This document shows positions 52,588-61,765 of a stretch of DNA of 64,000 nt, in pieces (positions within the stretch are counted from its first letter, which is position 1; each line of letters starts with the position of its first letter). A program made the position numbers and the translations under genes. Under the pieces are notes generated by a model, which saw only the letters and a list, made by a program, of their open reading frames with translations, was not told where the DNA came from and did not search any database. The DNA lies in the NCBI GenBank assembly GCA_947303085.1, contig CAMYXP010000001.1, positions 558,001-622,000 on the forward strand, in the 5' to 3' direction. This stretch comes from an uncultured Bacteroidales bacterium (GTDB lineage: Bacteria > Bacteroidota > Bacteroidia > Bacteroidales > F082).

Positions 52588-54861
52588 ATGTATCTGATAG
52601 TCAATAAGAAAGAATTAGCACAGGACACTTTTATGATGGAAATCGAAGCCCCTCGTTTGTCGAGAGCGGCATTGCCAGGACAGTTCCTTATCATTAAAAT
52701 GACAGAAAAAGCAGAGCGTATTCCTCTCACAATCAGCGACAACGACCCATGGAACGGCACCGTGACGATTGTTTTCAAGGCTATCGGAAAATCGACACAC
52801 GAGATGGCAAACTACAACGTCGGCGACACATTCCTCGATGTTGTGGGTCCTCTCGGACGTCCTTCGGAGTTTATTCACATGTCGTACGAGGAGCGTAAGA
52901 CTAAGAAATACGTGTTTATCGGCGGCGGCGTGGGCATCGCACCTATATTCCCGCAGGTTAAATGGTTGTATCACAACGGTGTAAAGGCCGACGTCATCAT
53001 CGGCGCACGTACTCACAGCCTCCTCGTTTACGAAGATGAGCTTTCATCAATGTCGAACCTATATGTCACTACCGACGACGGAACTTCAGAATATAAAGGT
53101 CTCGTCACCGAGATGCTGCAGCGTCTTGTCGACCAGGGCAACCATTACGATGAGATTATCGCCATCGGCCCTGTCATCATGATGAAGGTGGTGAGCGAGC
53201 TGGCTCAGAAACTCAACATCAAATGCACTATCTCGATGAACGCTTTGATGGTCGACGGAACGGGTATGTGCGGCGCCTGCCGTATCACCGTGGGCGGTCA
53301 GACCAAGTTTACCTGCGTCGACGGTCCTGAGTTCGACGGCGCGAAGGTCGACTTCGCTGAGGCTATGAAACGTCAGTCGATGTACAACAACGTGGTTGAG
53401 CATAAACAGCTTGAAAACGCTGAGAAAGCTGAAGGTCATAAATGTCATGTCGGCGGCATCATCGACGAGCCGCGCGACAAGAAACATCGTGTGAAGATAA
53501 CAGAGCAGGATCCGCTCGTTCGCGCGCATAACTTCAACGAGGTGTGCCTCGGCTACACCGCTGAGGAAGCCATCGTGGAGGCACAGCGCTGCCTGAACTG
53601 CGGCCGTCCTCAGTGCGTCACTGGCTGCCCGGTCAATATCAACATCCCTGGATTTATTAAAAAAGTGTCGGAAGGCGACTTCAAAGGCGCTGCCGAGATC
53701 ATCGACCAGGATTCAGCTTTGCCGGCAGTGTGTGGCCGTGTCTGCCCACAGGAGACACAGTGCGAAGGCAAGTGCGTGATGGGCGTCAAGTTCGAGCCTA
53801 TCGCCATCGGAAAACTCGAGCGTTTCGTGGGCGACTGGTCACGCGAAAACAATATCAACCTCGCCAAACCGGTCAAGAAAAACGGAAAGCGTGTGGCTGT
53901 CATCGGATCAGGCCCTTCAGGCTTGACATGCGCCAAGGAACTTCTCGTGAAAGGCTACGACGTCACGGTGTTCGAGGCTTTGCATGAGTTCGGCGGCGTG
54001 TTGGCTTACGGTATCCCATCGTTCCGTCTGCCGAAAGAGACGGTCGTACGTCACGAGGTCGAAAACGTGATGCGTCTCGGCGGTCACTTCTTCAAAGACG
54101 TGGTCATCGGACGTACCGCTTCAATCGAGTCGTTGATGAAAGACGAGCATTTCGACGCTGTGTTCATCGGCTCGGGCGCTGGTCTTCCAAAGTTCATGAA
54201 TATCCCGGGCGAGAACCTCTGCGGTGTCGTTTCGGCAAACGAATTCCTCACAAGAAACAACCTGTTGTTCGCATATAAAGAAGGTTATGAGACACCTAAT
54301 TATATAGGTAAGAAGGTGGCTGTCGTCGGTGGCGGTAACGTCGCTATGGACGCTGCCCGTACTGCCTTGCGTCTCGGTGCCGACGTTCACATCGTGTATC
54401 GTCGTTCGGAGGCTGAGCTTCCGGCACGTGCCGAAGAGGTGCATCACGCTAAGGAAGAAGGCATACAGTTCGACCTTCTCTGCAACCCTGTCGAGATCCT
54501 CGGAAACGAGAACGGCTGGGTCAACGGCATGAAGTGCATCCGTATGGGTCTCGGCGAGCCTGACGCATCGGGCCGCCGTCGTCCGGTCGAGATCAAAGGC
54601 TCGGAGTTCGTGCTAGATGTCGACATGGTCATCATGGCACTCGGTACATCGCCTAACCCGTTGATTTTCAGAACAACACCAGGCTTGAACGCCGACAAGC
54701 ACGGCTGTATCATCGCCAACGACAACGGTCGTACCACACGTAACGGCGTCTACGCCGGTGGCGACGCGGTCAGCGGCGCGGCAACAGTCATCCTCGCCAT
54801 GGGCGCAGGTAAGAAAGCCGCTAAAGCTATTGATGAATACCTTCGTGGTGAAATGATGTAA
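52588..54861 (+). CDS. Fused NfnAB-type NADH-dependent ferredoxin:NADP oxidoreductase
   Basis: A 757-residue fusion. Residues about 1-275 are an NfnA-like FAD/NAD domain with a [2Fe-2S] motif (GTGMCGACRITVGG). Residues about 300-757 are NfnB/GltD-like: [4Fe-4S] motifs (CLNCGRPQCVTGCPV, CGRVCPQETQCEGKC), FAD site VIGSGPSGLTCAKEL, and NADPH site VVGGGNVAMDAARTA. Such enzymes couple NADH, NADPH and ferredoxin by electron bifurcation. The alternative is a glutamate synthase small subunit with an accessory domain, but no gltB is adjacent. Confidence 0.9.
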   Translation: MYLIVNKKELAQDTFMMEIEAPRLSRAALPGQFLIIKMTEKAERIPLTISDNDPWNGTVTIVFKAIGKSTHEMANYNVGDTFLDVVGPLGRPSEFIHMSYEERKTKKYVFIGGGVGIAPIFPQVKWLYHNGVKADVIIGARTHSLLVYEDELSSMSNLYVTTDDGTSEYKGLVTEMLQRLVDQGNHYDEIIAIGPVIMMKVVSELAQKLNIKCTISMNALMVDGTGMCGACRITVGGQTKFTCVDGPEFDGAKVDFAEAMKRQSMYNNVVEHKQLENAEKAEGHKCHVGGIIDEPRDKKHRVKITEQDPLVRAHNFNEVCLGYTAEEAIVEAQRCLNCGRPQCVTGCPVNINIPGFIKKVSEGDFKGAAEIIDQDSALPAVCGRVCPQETQCEGKCVMGVKFEPIAIGKLERFVGDWSRENNINLAKPVKKNGKRVAVIGSGPSGLTCAKELLVKGYDVTVFEALHEFGGVLAYGIPSFRLPKETVVRHEVENVMRLGGHFFKDVVIGRTASIESLMKDEHFDAVFIGSGAGLPKFMNIPGENLCGVVSANEFLTRNNLLFAYKEGYETPNYIGKKVAVVGGGNVAMDAARTALRLGADVHIVYRRSEAELPARAEEVHHAKEEGIQFDLLCNPVEILGNENGWVNGMKCIRMGLGEPDASGRRRPVEIKGSEFVLDVDMVIMALGTSPNPLIFRTTPGLNADKHGCIIANDNGRTTRNGVYAGGDAVSGAATVILAMGAGKKAAKAIDEYLRGEMM

Positions 54862-54862
54862 T

Positions 54863-55585
54863 ATGAAGAGATTGCTAGTAACTATATTATTATCAATAAC
54901 TTGCATATTCAGCTTCGCTCAGACGATGGATAAATTCAGCGTCGAGGGCAAGGCCGACGGCGGGTTTGTTAATGATAACAAAGGTGTAAAAATCTACGGT
55001 TCAGTGCTGGACGGACAGAAGTCTGGCACTTGGACCGAGACCTACGCCAATACCGAGGTGCCGCATTTCATCATCCAGTTTGCCGACAACGAAAGAAACG
55101 GCATATATCTGGAGTTCGACAAACAAGGAAATCTTGTTAAGAAAGTCGAATATAAAAACGGCTTGATGGAAGGCACTTATTTCAGGTATAAAAACGCTGT
55201 GCTGATGGAACGTGTTGATTATCAGCAAGGTAAGAAGAATGGAGAGTCAACCATCTATTATGAAAAAGGTACCCTTATGGAGTCATCCAACTTCAAAAAC
55301 GGTCAGCGCGACGGCATTACCATTTGGTATGCCAACAAAGACAAGACGCAAGGGGAGATGGTAGCCATGTATACCTACAAAGACGGACAATTTGAAGGTG
55401 TGCAGGAAACTTATTACGAAAATGGCGCTGTGAAAACACAGAAGATGTATTCAAACAACATCCCAAACGGTCCGGCTTACGAGTTTTATGAGGATGGCAG
55501 TTTGAAATCTGAAGCCGTTTTTAAGAATGGCGAACAAAAAGGTAAGACAAAAGAATACGCTGAAGGAAAGAAATTTCTGAAATAG
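54863..55585 (+). CDS. Secreted MORN-repeat (YwqK-like) protein
   Basis: A 240-residue protein with a signal peptide (about 1-19, ending FSFAQ) and about eight MORN-variant repeats through the remaining length, for example EYKNGLMEGTYFRYK, DYQQGKKNGESTIYY, NFKNGQRDGITIWY and YKDGQFEGVQETYY. Such repeats form elongated beta sheets, often for protein or envelope binding; annotation as an antitoxin (YwqK) rests only on similarity. It follows nfn by one base and is probably co-transcribed. Confidence 0.85.
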   Translation: MKRLLVTILLSITCIFSFAQTMDKFSVEGKADGGFVNDNKGVKIYGSVLDGQKSGTWTETYANTEVPHFIIQFADNERNGIYLEFDKQGNLVKKVEYKNGLMEGTYFRYKNAVLMERVDYQQGKKNGESTIYYEKGTLMESSNFKNGQRDGITIWYANKDKTQGEMVAMYTYKDGQFEGVQETYYENGAVKTQKMYSNNIPNGPAYEFYEDGSLKSEAVFKNGEQKGKTKEYAEGKKFLK

Positions 55586-55668
55586 TCATTTCGACTGACA
55601 TTCTTTCCCCGTCATTTCGACTGTAGCGAAGCGAAATGGAGAAATCTCATAATATGGGATTTCTTTTT
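55585..55668 (+). repeat. Dispersed repeat with built-in terminator
   Basis: A truncated copy (GTCATTTCGACT at 55585) is followed by a fuller one (55611-55648: GTCATTTCGACTGTAGCG.., GGAGAAATCTC). The end pairs with GGGATTTCT (55655-55663) and is followed by TTTTTTT, so the repeat supplies the terminator hairpin for the nfn-MORN transcript. Confidence 0.8.
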
Positions 55669-55703
55669 TTATCAAAAAATTTTAATCATATTAAAAAAAT
55701 ATG

Positions 55704-55711
55704 TATTTTTG
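55704..55711 (+). promoter_or_regulatory. -7 box of the btuB-btuG transcript
   Basis: TATTTTTG matches TAnnTTTG. The predicted start near 55716 lies just at the 5-prime edge of the riboswitch. Confidence 0.65.
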
Positions 55712-55717
55712 CAAGTG

Positions 55718-55885
55718 ATTTCAGGTGCCTCTTATGAGGCTTAATAGGGAATCGGGTTAGAATCCCGGACAGTTCCCGCTGCTGTAAACTCTTGCAGCGT
55801 CTGCAGATGTCACTGTTTATCCCATATAAACGGGAAGACGCAGACGTAAGGAGTCGAGTCAGAAGACCTGCCTGAAATCGAAGAC
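55718..55885 (+). ncRNA. Cobalamin (adenosylcobalamin) riboswitch
   Basis: The conserved elements of the cobalamin riboswitch are present in order: AGGTGCC (55723), the GGGAATCGGGTTAGAATCCC core (55747-55766), CAGTTCCCGCTGCTGTAA (the B12 box type core), a peripheral stem GTCTGC..GCAGAC, AAGGAGTCGAGTCAGAAGAC and the closing CTGCCTGAAATC. It precedes btuB by about 50 bases and should repress btuB-btuG when cobalamin is plentiful. Confidence 0.95.
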
Positions 55886-55931
55886 ATTTGAGACTTTCGG
55901 GATAAGAGTCGGTCGAAGAATTCAGATTGGT

Positions 55932-57821
55932 ATGAAGAAATTGTGTGTATTGCTGTTTCTTGTAGCGTCATACGCTGTTATGGCTCAGGATACTATCGTT
56001 TTGCAGTCTGTCGAGGTCAGCGCTGCCGCGATTCGTCAGAATCAGGCGGAGGCCGCGATGGAACGCAAGATGGATACCGCTCTGCTGAAACGTCTCAACA
56101 CTATCACCATGTCGCAGCTGCTCATCCAGCACAGCCCCGTCTTCATCAAGACGTACGGACCGGGCGGAATAGCAACTGCTTCATTCAGAGGAACCACCGC
56201 CAGCCACACCCTCGTGCTGTGGAACGGATTCCAACTCAACGCCCCGACACTCGGACAGGTCGACTTCAGTACCATCCCGGTGTTCATGACCGAACAGGTG
56301 AAACTGAAATGGGGTAGCGGGACATCGGCAAACAGCGGTGGCCTCGGTGGAGTGGTAAATATCGAAAACACTCAGCATTTCGGGGAAGGCTTGATCCTCG
56401 ATCTGAAACAGACCTACGGCAGTTTCAATTCCTTCGGCTCTTACATTACTGCCGGTTATTCATGGGCGAGTCACCTGTTGCGGGTGAAGGCTTATCGTAC
56501 CTCGAGCGATAACGACTTCGAGTACCATAACATAGGCATTATCCCGCATCAGGTGATGAAGCAAAAAAACGGCGAGTTCGTCGACTACGGACTTATGCCG
56601 GAATATCAATGGCGATTTCGTAACTCATTGATAACCATCGTGTCGTGGAACCAGTGGAGCGACCGTAACTGCCCGCAGATAATGCCGAACGTCAACAACG
56701 ACAACACCAAAGAATATACCGAAAACGGCTATTCGAGAAACTTCCTTTCATATAAAACCTATTGGAATACAGGTAAAATCGAGCTGAAATCGGCATATTT
56801 CTACGAAAAACAGCATTATTATCTCGAGACTTTCACCAGTATCGGCACAACGGTGACAAATATCAACTCGATAAACGACGCTGATATCTTCCATCAGATA
56901 ATCGATTTGGATCAAAATCTGTATAAATCGTGGAAACTCAACGCTAAAGTGCAGTACGACCACGAGCAGGTCACCTCAAACAACTACGACGGTATCAAAG
57001 ACCGCGACATGTTGTCGTTTTATACGGCTTTGACAGGTAAATTATTGAAACCCATCGACTTACGTTTTACTTTGCGTAACGATTGGGTCGACTGGGAGTC
57101 GGCAGGATTCTTCCCGACAGCTACAATTTCTTACAGCTCTATATTTATTAAAGGCTTGAAAATCAATGCGGGATATAGTCATAACTACCGTAACCCGAGC
57201 TTAAACGACCTCTACTGGAATCCGGGTGGCAACCCCGATTTGAAACCTGAAAAAGGTAAGACTGTCGACGGAAACATCGTTTATGCAAGGCAATTCGGAG
57301 GATTTTCGATAGAAAGTCAGTTCGGAGCCTATTATTCAGAGGTGAGCGACTGGATTCAGTGGGTGCCGACGACATACAGATATTGGGTTCCTGAAAATGT
57401 GGCTACAGTCATCGCTTACGGAGCCGAAGCACATTTAAAATTGAATTATTTTATCAATAATTGGAATTTCTCCGTCTCGGGCAATTATGTCTACAGCCAC
57501 ACCACTGATGAGAGCGGTTTGCAGCTGATTTACATACCGTTACATCATGCCAATGCCTATGCGGAGGTGAAATGGAAGACGTGGTATGTCAACTATACCA
57601 TGGAGTTTACAGGTCGTAGAAAAACCTCTATGAATGCCAATGAATTCTATGGTTTCAGACTGAATCCCTATACTTTGCATCATGCTACTGTCGGTAAACA
57701 AATAAGAAGATTTAATATTGAATTTAAAGTCAATAATATAACAAATGTCGATTATATGGCAGTGCTATGGAGAGCTATGCCAGGCAGAAGTTTTGAAGGA
57801 AGTATCAGTTATAAATTTTAA
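55932..57821 (+). CDS. btuB: BtuB-like TonB-dependent cobalamin receptor
   Basis: A 629-residue outer-membrane receptor. Signal peptide (ending YAVMAQ), plug domain (about 25-150: SVEVSAAAIRQNQAE, TASFRGTTASHTLVLWNG, GGLGGVVNIEN), and a 22-strand-type barrel to the C-terminal Phe (GRSFEGSISYKF). Assignment to cobalamin rests mainly on the riboswitch directly upstream and the BtuG-like partner downstream. The energy source is presumably the ExbB-ExbD-TonB set encoded at 13-15 kb. Confidence 0.9.
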   Translation: MKKLCVLLFLVASYAVMAQDTIVLQSVEVSAAAIRQNQAEAAMERKMDTALLKRLNTITMSQLLIQHSPVFIKTYGPGGIATASFRGTTASHTLVLWNGFQLNAPTLGQVDFSTIPVFMTEQVKLKWGSGTSANSGGLGGVVNIENTQHFGEGLILDLKQTYGSFNSFGSYITAGYSWASHLLRVKAYRTSSDNDFEYHNIGIIPHQVMKQKNGEFVDYGLMPEYQWRFRNSLITIVSWNQWSDRNCPQIMPNVNNDNTKEYTENGYSRNFLSYKTYWNTGKIELKSAYFYEKQHYYLETFTSIGTTVTNINSINDADIFHQIIDLDQNLYKSWKLNAKVQYDHEQVTSNNYDGIKDRDMLSFYTALTGKLLKPIDLRFTLRNDWVDWESAGFFPTATISYSSIFIKGLKINAGYSHNYRNPSLNDLYWNPGGNPDLKPEKGKTVDGNIVYARQFGGFSIESQFGAYYSEVSDWIQWVPTTYRYWVPENVATVIAYGAEAHLKLNYFINNWNFSVSGNYVYSHTTDESGLQLIYIPLHHANAYAEVKWKTWYVNYTMEFTGRRKTSMNANEFYGFRLNPYTLHHATVGKQIRRFNIEFKVNNITNVDYMAVLWRAMPGRSFEGSISYKF

Positions 57822-57827
57822 ATAATT

Positions 57828-58910
57828 ATGAAAAATAAACTTTTATTATTGTTTTTTGCTATTTCAATAGTATTGCTGTCATGCAAGAAAAAAGACGCTA
57901 TTGAAGACGTTAATAACGATGTACCGCCAACCGAGACCGTTAAAGGAGTTTTCATCTTGAATGAAGGCACTTTTACATACGCTAACTCGTCGCTTTCGTT
58001 CTACAATATTGAGAAAGACGAGGTTGCTAACAACATGTTTTTCAGAGTCAATGACGCGCCTATAGGCGATGTCGGACAGTCGCTGACAAAGATTGGCAAA
58101 AGCTTGTATATTGTGGTCAACAACAGCAAATATATTTATAAGGTAAATGCCAATTCCATTAAATATCAGGCTAAAATCGAGGGTTTCACCTCGCCTCGTT
58201 ACATGCTTCCTGTAAGCAACAAAAAGGCTTACGTCTCCGACCTTGAGAGCACTGGCATTTGGGTGGTAAACCTCAGCAATTCAACGATTAGCAAGTTTAT
58301 TGAAACAGGCAATACCACCGAGGCGATGGTAAAAGTCGGTGATGAGGTGTTTGTTTCTAATTGGTCGAATTATTACACCAGTGGCGCAACATCGAACAGA
58401 ACAGTGCAAGTTGTTGATTGTGTGAATGATGTGGTTGTCGATGAGATAGCAGTGGCGAAGGAGCCTAGTGCTATGGTTGTCGATAAAAACAATCATATTT
58501 GGGTGTCGTGCAGCGGCGATTACATGCCTCCATGCGAACCAGCCATTATCTGCATCGATGCGGCCACACATCAAGTCATCAACCGTTTCGACCTCGCCGA
58601 GGGTAGCTATCCGAGCGGACTCGCCATCGATGGGGAAGGAGAGAACATCTTCTTCATGAACGGTGGTTATGGCACTTTGAATGTCTACAAGATGTCGGTC
58701 GACGCCACGGAACTCCCTGATACTCCATTTATTACGTCGAACAGCCGTGTCTTCTACAACTTGAAAGTCGACCCGAACAATGGCGATATCTACATCACCG
58801 ATGCCAAGAATTATGTCCAGAATGGCGATTTGTTGCGTTATTCGTCTGAGGGCACGCTCATCTGCACCCACGAACTTGGAATTATCCCGAGCTATATGCT
58901 TTTCAATTAA
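57828..58910 (+). CDS. btuG: BtuG-like surface beta-propeller lipoprotein
   Basis: A 360-residue lipoprotein with lipidation cysteine C19 (VLLSCKKKD). From about residue 40 it consists of a DUF5074/YncE-type seven-bladed beta-propeller, with blade repeats such as GVFILNEGTFTYANSSLSFY and PSAMVVDKNNHIWVSCSG. In Bacteroides, BtuG proteins of this type cap BtuB and capture B12 with very high affinity. It lies 6 bases after btuB under the same riboswitch. Confidence 0.87.
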   Translation: MKNKLLLLFFAISIVLLSCKKKDAIEDVNNDVPPTETVKGVFILNEGTFTYANSSLSFYNIEKDEVANNMFFRVNDAPIGDVGQSLTKIGKSLYIVVNNSKYIYKVNANSIKYQAKIEGFTSPRYMLPVSNKKAYVSDLESTGIWVVNLSNSTISKFIETGNTTEAMVKVGDEVFVSNWSNYYTSGATSNRTVQVVDCVNDVVVDEIAVAKEPSAMVVDKNNHIWVSCSGDYMPPCEPAIICIDAATHQVINRFDLAEGSYPSGLAIDGEGENIFFMNGGYGTLNVYKMSVDATELPDTPFITSNSRVFYNLKVDPNNGDIYITDAKNYVQNGDLLRYSSEGTLICTHELGIIPSYMLFN

Positions 58911-58930
58911 TATAATCCTAATTTGCTTGG

Positions 58931-58961
58931 GCGCCGCCCCGAGCGGGGCGGCGCTTTTTTT
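58931..58961 (+). terminator. Very GC-rich terminator after btuG
   Basis: Perfect 10-bp stem GCGCCGCCCC / GGGGCGGCGC with a GAGC loop and a T7 run. Its all-GC stem contrasts with the AT-rich surroundings. Confidence 0.93.
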
Positions 58962-58996
58962 GTTTCTAATTATTTTTATTGAATCAATATTTTTTG

Positions 58997-59004
58997 TATT
59001 TTTG
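58997..59004 (+). promoter_or_regulatory. -7 box of the frd operon promoter
   Basis: TATTTTTG matches TAnnTTTG, 24 bases before the frdC ATG. Confidence 0.62.
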
Positions 59005-59028
59005 TAGCTTATTATTAAATATTTAAAA

Positions 59029-59682
59029 ATGGGCAAAAAAGGTCTTTCCTCAATCACGAAAAAGCTGATAATGGCAATATCCGGCGCGGGTTTGGTGTTT
59101 TTCCTGCTTTTTCACGGCGCGATGAACCTCGTGTCGATTTTCTCGGCCGAAGGCTATGAGATGATTTGTGAGTTTCTAGGCGCCAACTGGTATGCTGTGG
59201 TAGGCACCATAGGTCTCGCCATACTGATAGTAATTCATCTCATCTACGCCTTTATCCTTTCTTATCTTAATTTCAAGGCTCGCGGAAGACAGCGTTATGC
59301 CGTCGTCGAACGTCCTGAAGGCGTGTCGTGGGCATCGAAAAACATGCTGGCTATCGGTGCTTTCGTGATATTCGGTTTGGCGTTTCATCTTTATGACTTC
59401 TGGTCGAAGATGCAACTGGTAGAACTCAATGGTGGTGTGCCGGCAAGTGGCATCGAACAGATAAAATTCATCTTTTCGCACAACTATTTCAGCGTCATGT
59501 ATCTGATTTGGCTTGTCGCGATATGGTTTCACCTCTCGCACGGTATCGCCAGCGTGATGCAGTCGATAGGCTGGAGCAACCTCGTGTGGCAACGCCGCAT
59601 AGAATTCATTGGCAAGCTCTTCGCCTTTATCATCGTAGCGATGTTTGTCTCAGTTGTAATATATTATTGGTTAATTGTTTAA
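59029..59682 (+). CDS. frdC: Fumarate reductase/succinate dehydrogenase cytochrome b subunit
   Basis: A 217-residue membrane anchor with five predicted helices, of the single-subunit type found in Bacteroidota and epsilonproteobacteria. Candidate haem histidines are in FLLFHGAMNL, VIHLIYAFIL, GLAFHLYDF and AIWFHLSHGIA. It passes electrons between menaquinol and the FrdAB head. In an anaerobic Bacteroidales the enzyme most likely works as a fumarate reductase producing succinate. Confidence 0.9.
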   Translation: MGKKGLSSITKKLIMAISGAGLVFFLLFHGAMNLVSIFSAEGYEMICEFLGANWYAVVGTIGLAILIVIHLIYAFILSYLNFKARGRQRYAVVERPEGVSWASKNMLAIGAFVIFGLAFHLYDFWSKMQLVELNGGVPASGIEQIKFIFSHNYFSVMYLIWLVAIWFHLSHGIASVMQSIGWSNLVWQRRIEFIGKLFAFIIVAMFVSVVIYYWLIV

Positions 59683-59718
59683 GCTATATAAATTAAAGTT
59701 ATACTTTAAGTAAAAATT

Positions 59719-59754
59719 TAAACTTCAAACTTCAAACTCCACACTTCAAACTTG
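59719..59754. repeat. AACTTCAAACTTCAAACTC simple repeat
   Basis: Four imperfect copies of ACTTCAA fill the gap between frdC and frdA, just before the frdA start. Related words occur at 38491-38525. Confidence 0.65.
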
Positions 59755-59760
59755 AAAAAG

Positions 59761-61695
59761 ATGGAACTGAATTCAAAGATACCAACTGGTCCTTTATCAG
59801 AAAAATGGACAAAATATAAAGCCGAACAGAAGCTCGTGAACCCGGCCAACAAACGTAAGCTCGACATCATCGTCATCGGTACCGGCTTGGCTGGCGCATC
59901 GGCTGCCGCTTCGTTTGGCGAGATGGGTTTCAACGTGAAGGTGTTCTGCATCCAGGACAGTCCACGACGCGCTCACAGCATCGCGGCGCAAGGTGGCATC
60001 AACGCGGCGAAAAACTACGCCAACGATGGCGATAGCATCCAGCGTCTGTTTAACGACACCATCAAAGGCGGCGACTACCGCGCGCGTGAAGCCAACGTGT
60101 ACCGTCTGGCAGAGGTCAGCAACAATATCATCGACCAATGCGTGGCACAGGGCGTGCCGTTTGCGCGCGACTACAGCGGACTGCTCGCGAACCGTTCGTT
60201 TGGAGGTGCTCAAGTGTCGAGAACGTTTTATGCCAAGGGTCAGACCGGTCAGCAGCTCCTTTTAGGCGCTTACGGGGCTCTCAGCAAAGAGATAGAGAAG
60301 GGGACTGTGAAAATGTATGCCCGCCGTGAGATGATGGACGTAGTCGTCGTTGACGGCCGTGCAAGAGGCGTTATAGTACGAAACCTCGTCACTGGTGAGC
60401 TCGAGCGTTATTCCGCTCATGCTGTTGTGATCGCTTCAGGTGGCTACGGACGTGTTTTCTTCCTGTCAACGAACGCGATGTCGTCGAACGGCTCAGCAAT
60501 ATGGCAGTGCTATAAAAAAGGCGCGTGCATGGCGAATCCGTGCTTCACACAGATACACCCGACATGTATTCCTGTTCACGGCGACTATCAGTCAAAACTG
60601 ACGCTGATGAGCGAGTCGCTTCGTAACGACGGCCGTATCTGGGTGCCGAAAGACGCTGAAAAAGCACGTCTTCTTCGTGAAGGCAAGATCAAGGCCACCG
60701 ACATCCCTGAAGAGGAACGCGACTACTACCTCGAACGTCGTTATCCGGCGTTCGGAAACCTCGTTCCGAGAGACGTGGCGTCACGCGCGGCCAAAGAACG
60801 CTGCGATGCTGGCTATGGCGTCAACAACACTGGCCGCGCGGTGTATCTCGACTTCAAAGAAGCTATACAACGTCTTGGAAAACAAGCTGTTGAAGAGAAA
60901 TACGGCAACCTCTTCGAGATGTACGAACGCATCGTCGACGAGAATCCTTACGTCACCCCGATGATGATTTATCCTGCCGTGCACTACACCATGGGCGGCC
61001 TCTGGGTCGACTATGAACTCCAGACCACAGTGAAAGGTCTGTTCGCTGCCGGCGAGGCTAACTTCTCCGACCACGGAGCCAACCGTTTGGGCGCTTCGGC
61101 ATTGATGCAAGGCCTCTCCGACGGTTATTTCGTGTTGCCTTATACCATGCAAAACTATCTCGCCGACCAAATCAACGTGCCGCATATCTCGACTGATTTG
61201 AAAGAATTTGACGAGGCGGAAAACGCTGTGCGTCAGAAGATTACAAAGATTTTGTCGATAAATGGCGATACTACTGTCGACATGATTCACCGCCGTTTGG
61301 GACATATCATGTGGGAGAAAGTCGGAATGTCGCGTACCGAACAGAGCCTCAAAGAAGCCATCGAAGAGATTAAACAGCTTCGTGAAGAGTTCTGGCAGAA
61401 AGTGAAGGTGCCGAACGTCGAAGGCATGAACACAGAGCTTGAGAAAGCCTTGCGCGTCGCCGATTTCCTCGAGATGGGCGAACTCATAGCCCGCGACGCT
61501 CTGATGCGTAACGAGTCGTGCGGCGGTCACTTCCGTGCCGAATATCAAACCCCTGACGGCGAGGCAATGCGCGACGACGAACACTACGCCTTTGTCGCCG
61601 CCTACGAATTCCAAGGTGTTGATAATGAGCCAATTCTGCACAAAGAAGAACTCAAATTTGAAAATGTCGAACTGAAACAAAGAAATTACAAGTAG
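59761..61695 (+). CDS. frdA: Fumarate reductase/succinate dehydrogenase flavoprotein subunit
   Basis: A 644-residue flavoprotein with covalent FAD. The dinucleotide motif is [13 protein letters not shown] (about 38-50) and the FAD-linking histidine is in [17 protein letters not shown]. Active-site blocks QIHPTC and [12 protein letters not shown] are present. The ATG at 59761 is used; a TTG nine bases upstream extends the frame but lies in the repeat. The next gene is separated by a dispersed repeat. Confidence 0.94.
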   Translation: MELNSKIPTGPLSEKWTKYKAEQKLVNPANKRKLDIIVIGTGLAGASAAASFGEMGFNVKVFCIQDSPRRAHSIAAQGGINAAKNYANDGDSIQRLFNDTIKGGDYRAREANVYRLAEVSNNIIDQCVAQGVPFARDYSGLLANRSFGGAQVSRTFYAKGQTGQQLLLGAYGALSKEIEKGTVKMYARREMMDVVVVDGRARGVIVRNLVTGELERYSAHAVVIASGGYGRVFFLSTNAMSSNGSAIWQCYKKGACMANPCFTQIHPTCIPVHGDYQSKLTLMSESLRNDGRIWVPKDAEKARLLREGKIKATDIPEEERDYYLERRYPAFGNLVPRDVASRAAKERCDAGYGVNNTGRAVYLDFKEAIQRLGKQAVEEKYGNLFEMYERIVDENPYVTPMMIYPAVHYTMGGLWVDYELQTTVKGLFAAGEANFSDHGANRLGASALMQGLSDGYFVLPYTMQNYLADQINVPHISTDLKEFDEAENAVRQKITKILSINGDTTVDMIHRRLGHIMWEKVGMSRTEQSLKEAIEEIKQLREEFWQKVKVPNVEGMNTELEKALRVADFLEMGELIARDALMRNESCGGHFRAEYQTPDGEAMRDDEHYAFVAAYEFQGVDNEPILHKEELKFENVELKQRNYK

Positions 61696-61704
61696 TTTTC
61701 CCCC

Positions 61705-61745
61705 GTCATTTCGACCGAAGCGAAGCGGAGTGGAGAAATCTCCTG
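61705..61745. repeat. Dispersed GTCATTTCGACCGAAGCG repeat inside the frd operon
   Basis: A full copy (GTCATTTCGACCGAAGCG.., GTGGAGAAATCTC) occupies most of the 70-base gap between frdA and frdB. Unlike the copy at 55611 it has no long T-run after it, so it need not terminate transcription. Confidence 0.87.
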
Positions 61746-61765
61746 CAAATAAGAAATAACGAATT

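Noticed and set aside
52588-54861. Glutamate synthase small subunit (GltD) alone
   Set aside because: The first ~275 residues are an NfnA-like FAD/[2Fe-2S] domain and no gltB is adjacent, so a fused Nfn-type enzyme is more likely.
58281-59057. A 258-codon open frame opposite btuG
   Set aside because: It runs through the strong terminator and the frd promoter and has no recognisable domain; btuG on the other strand is well supported.
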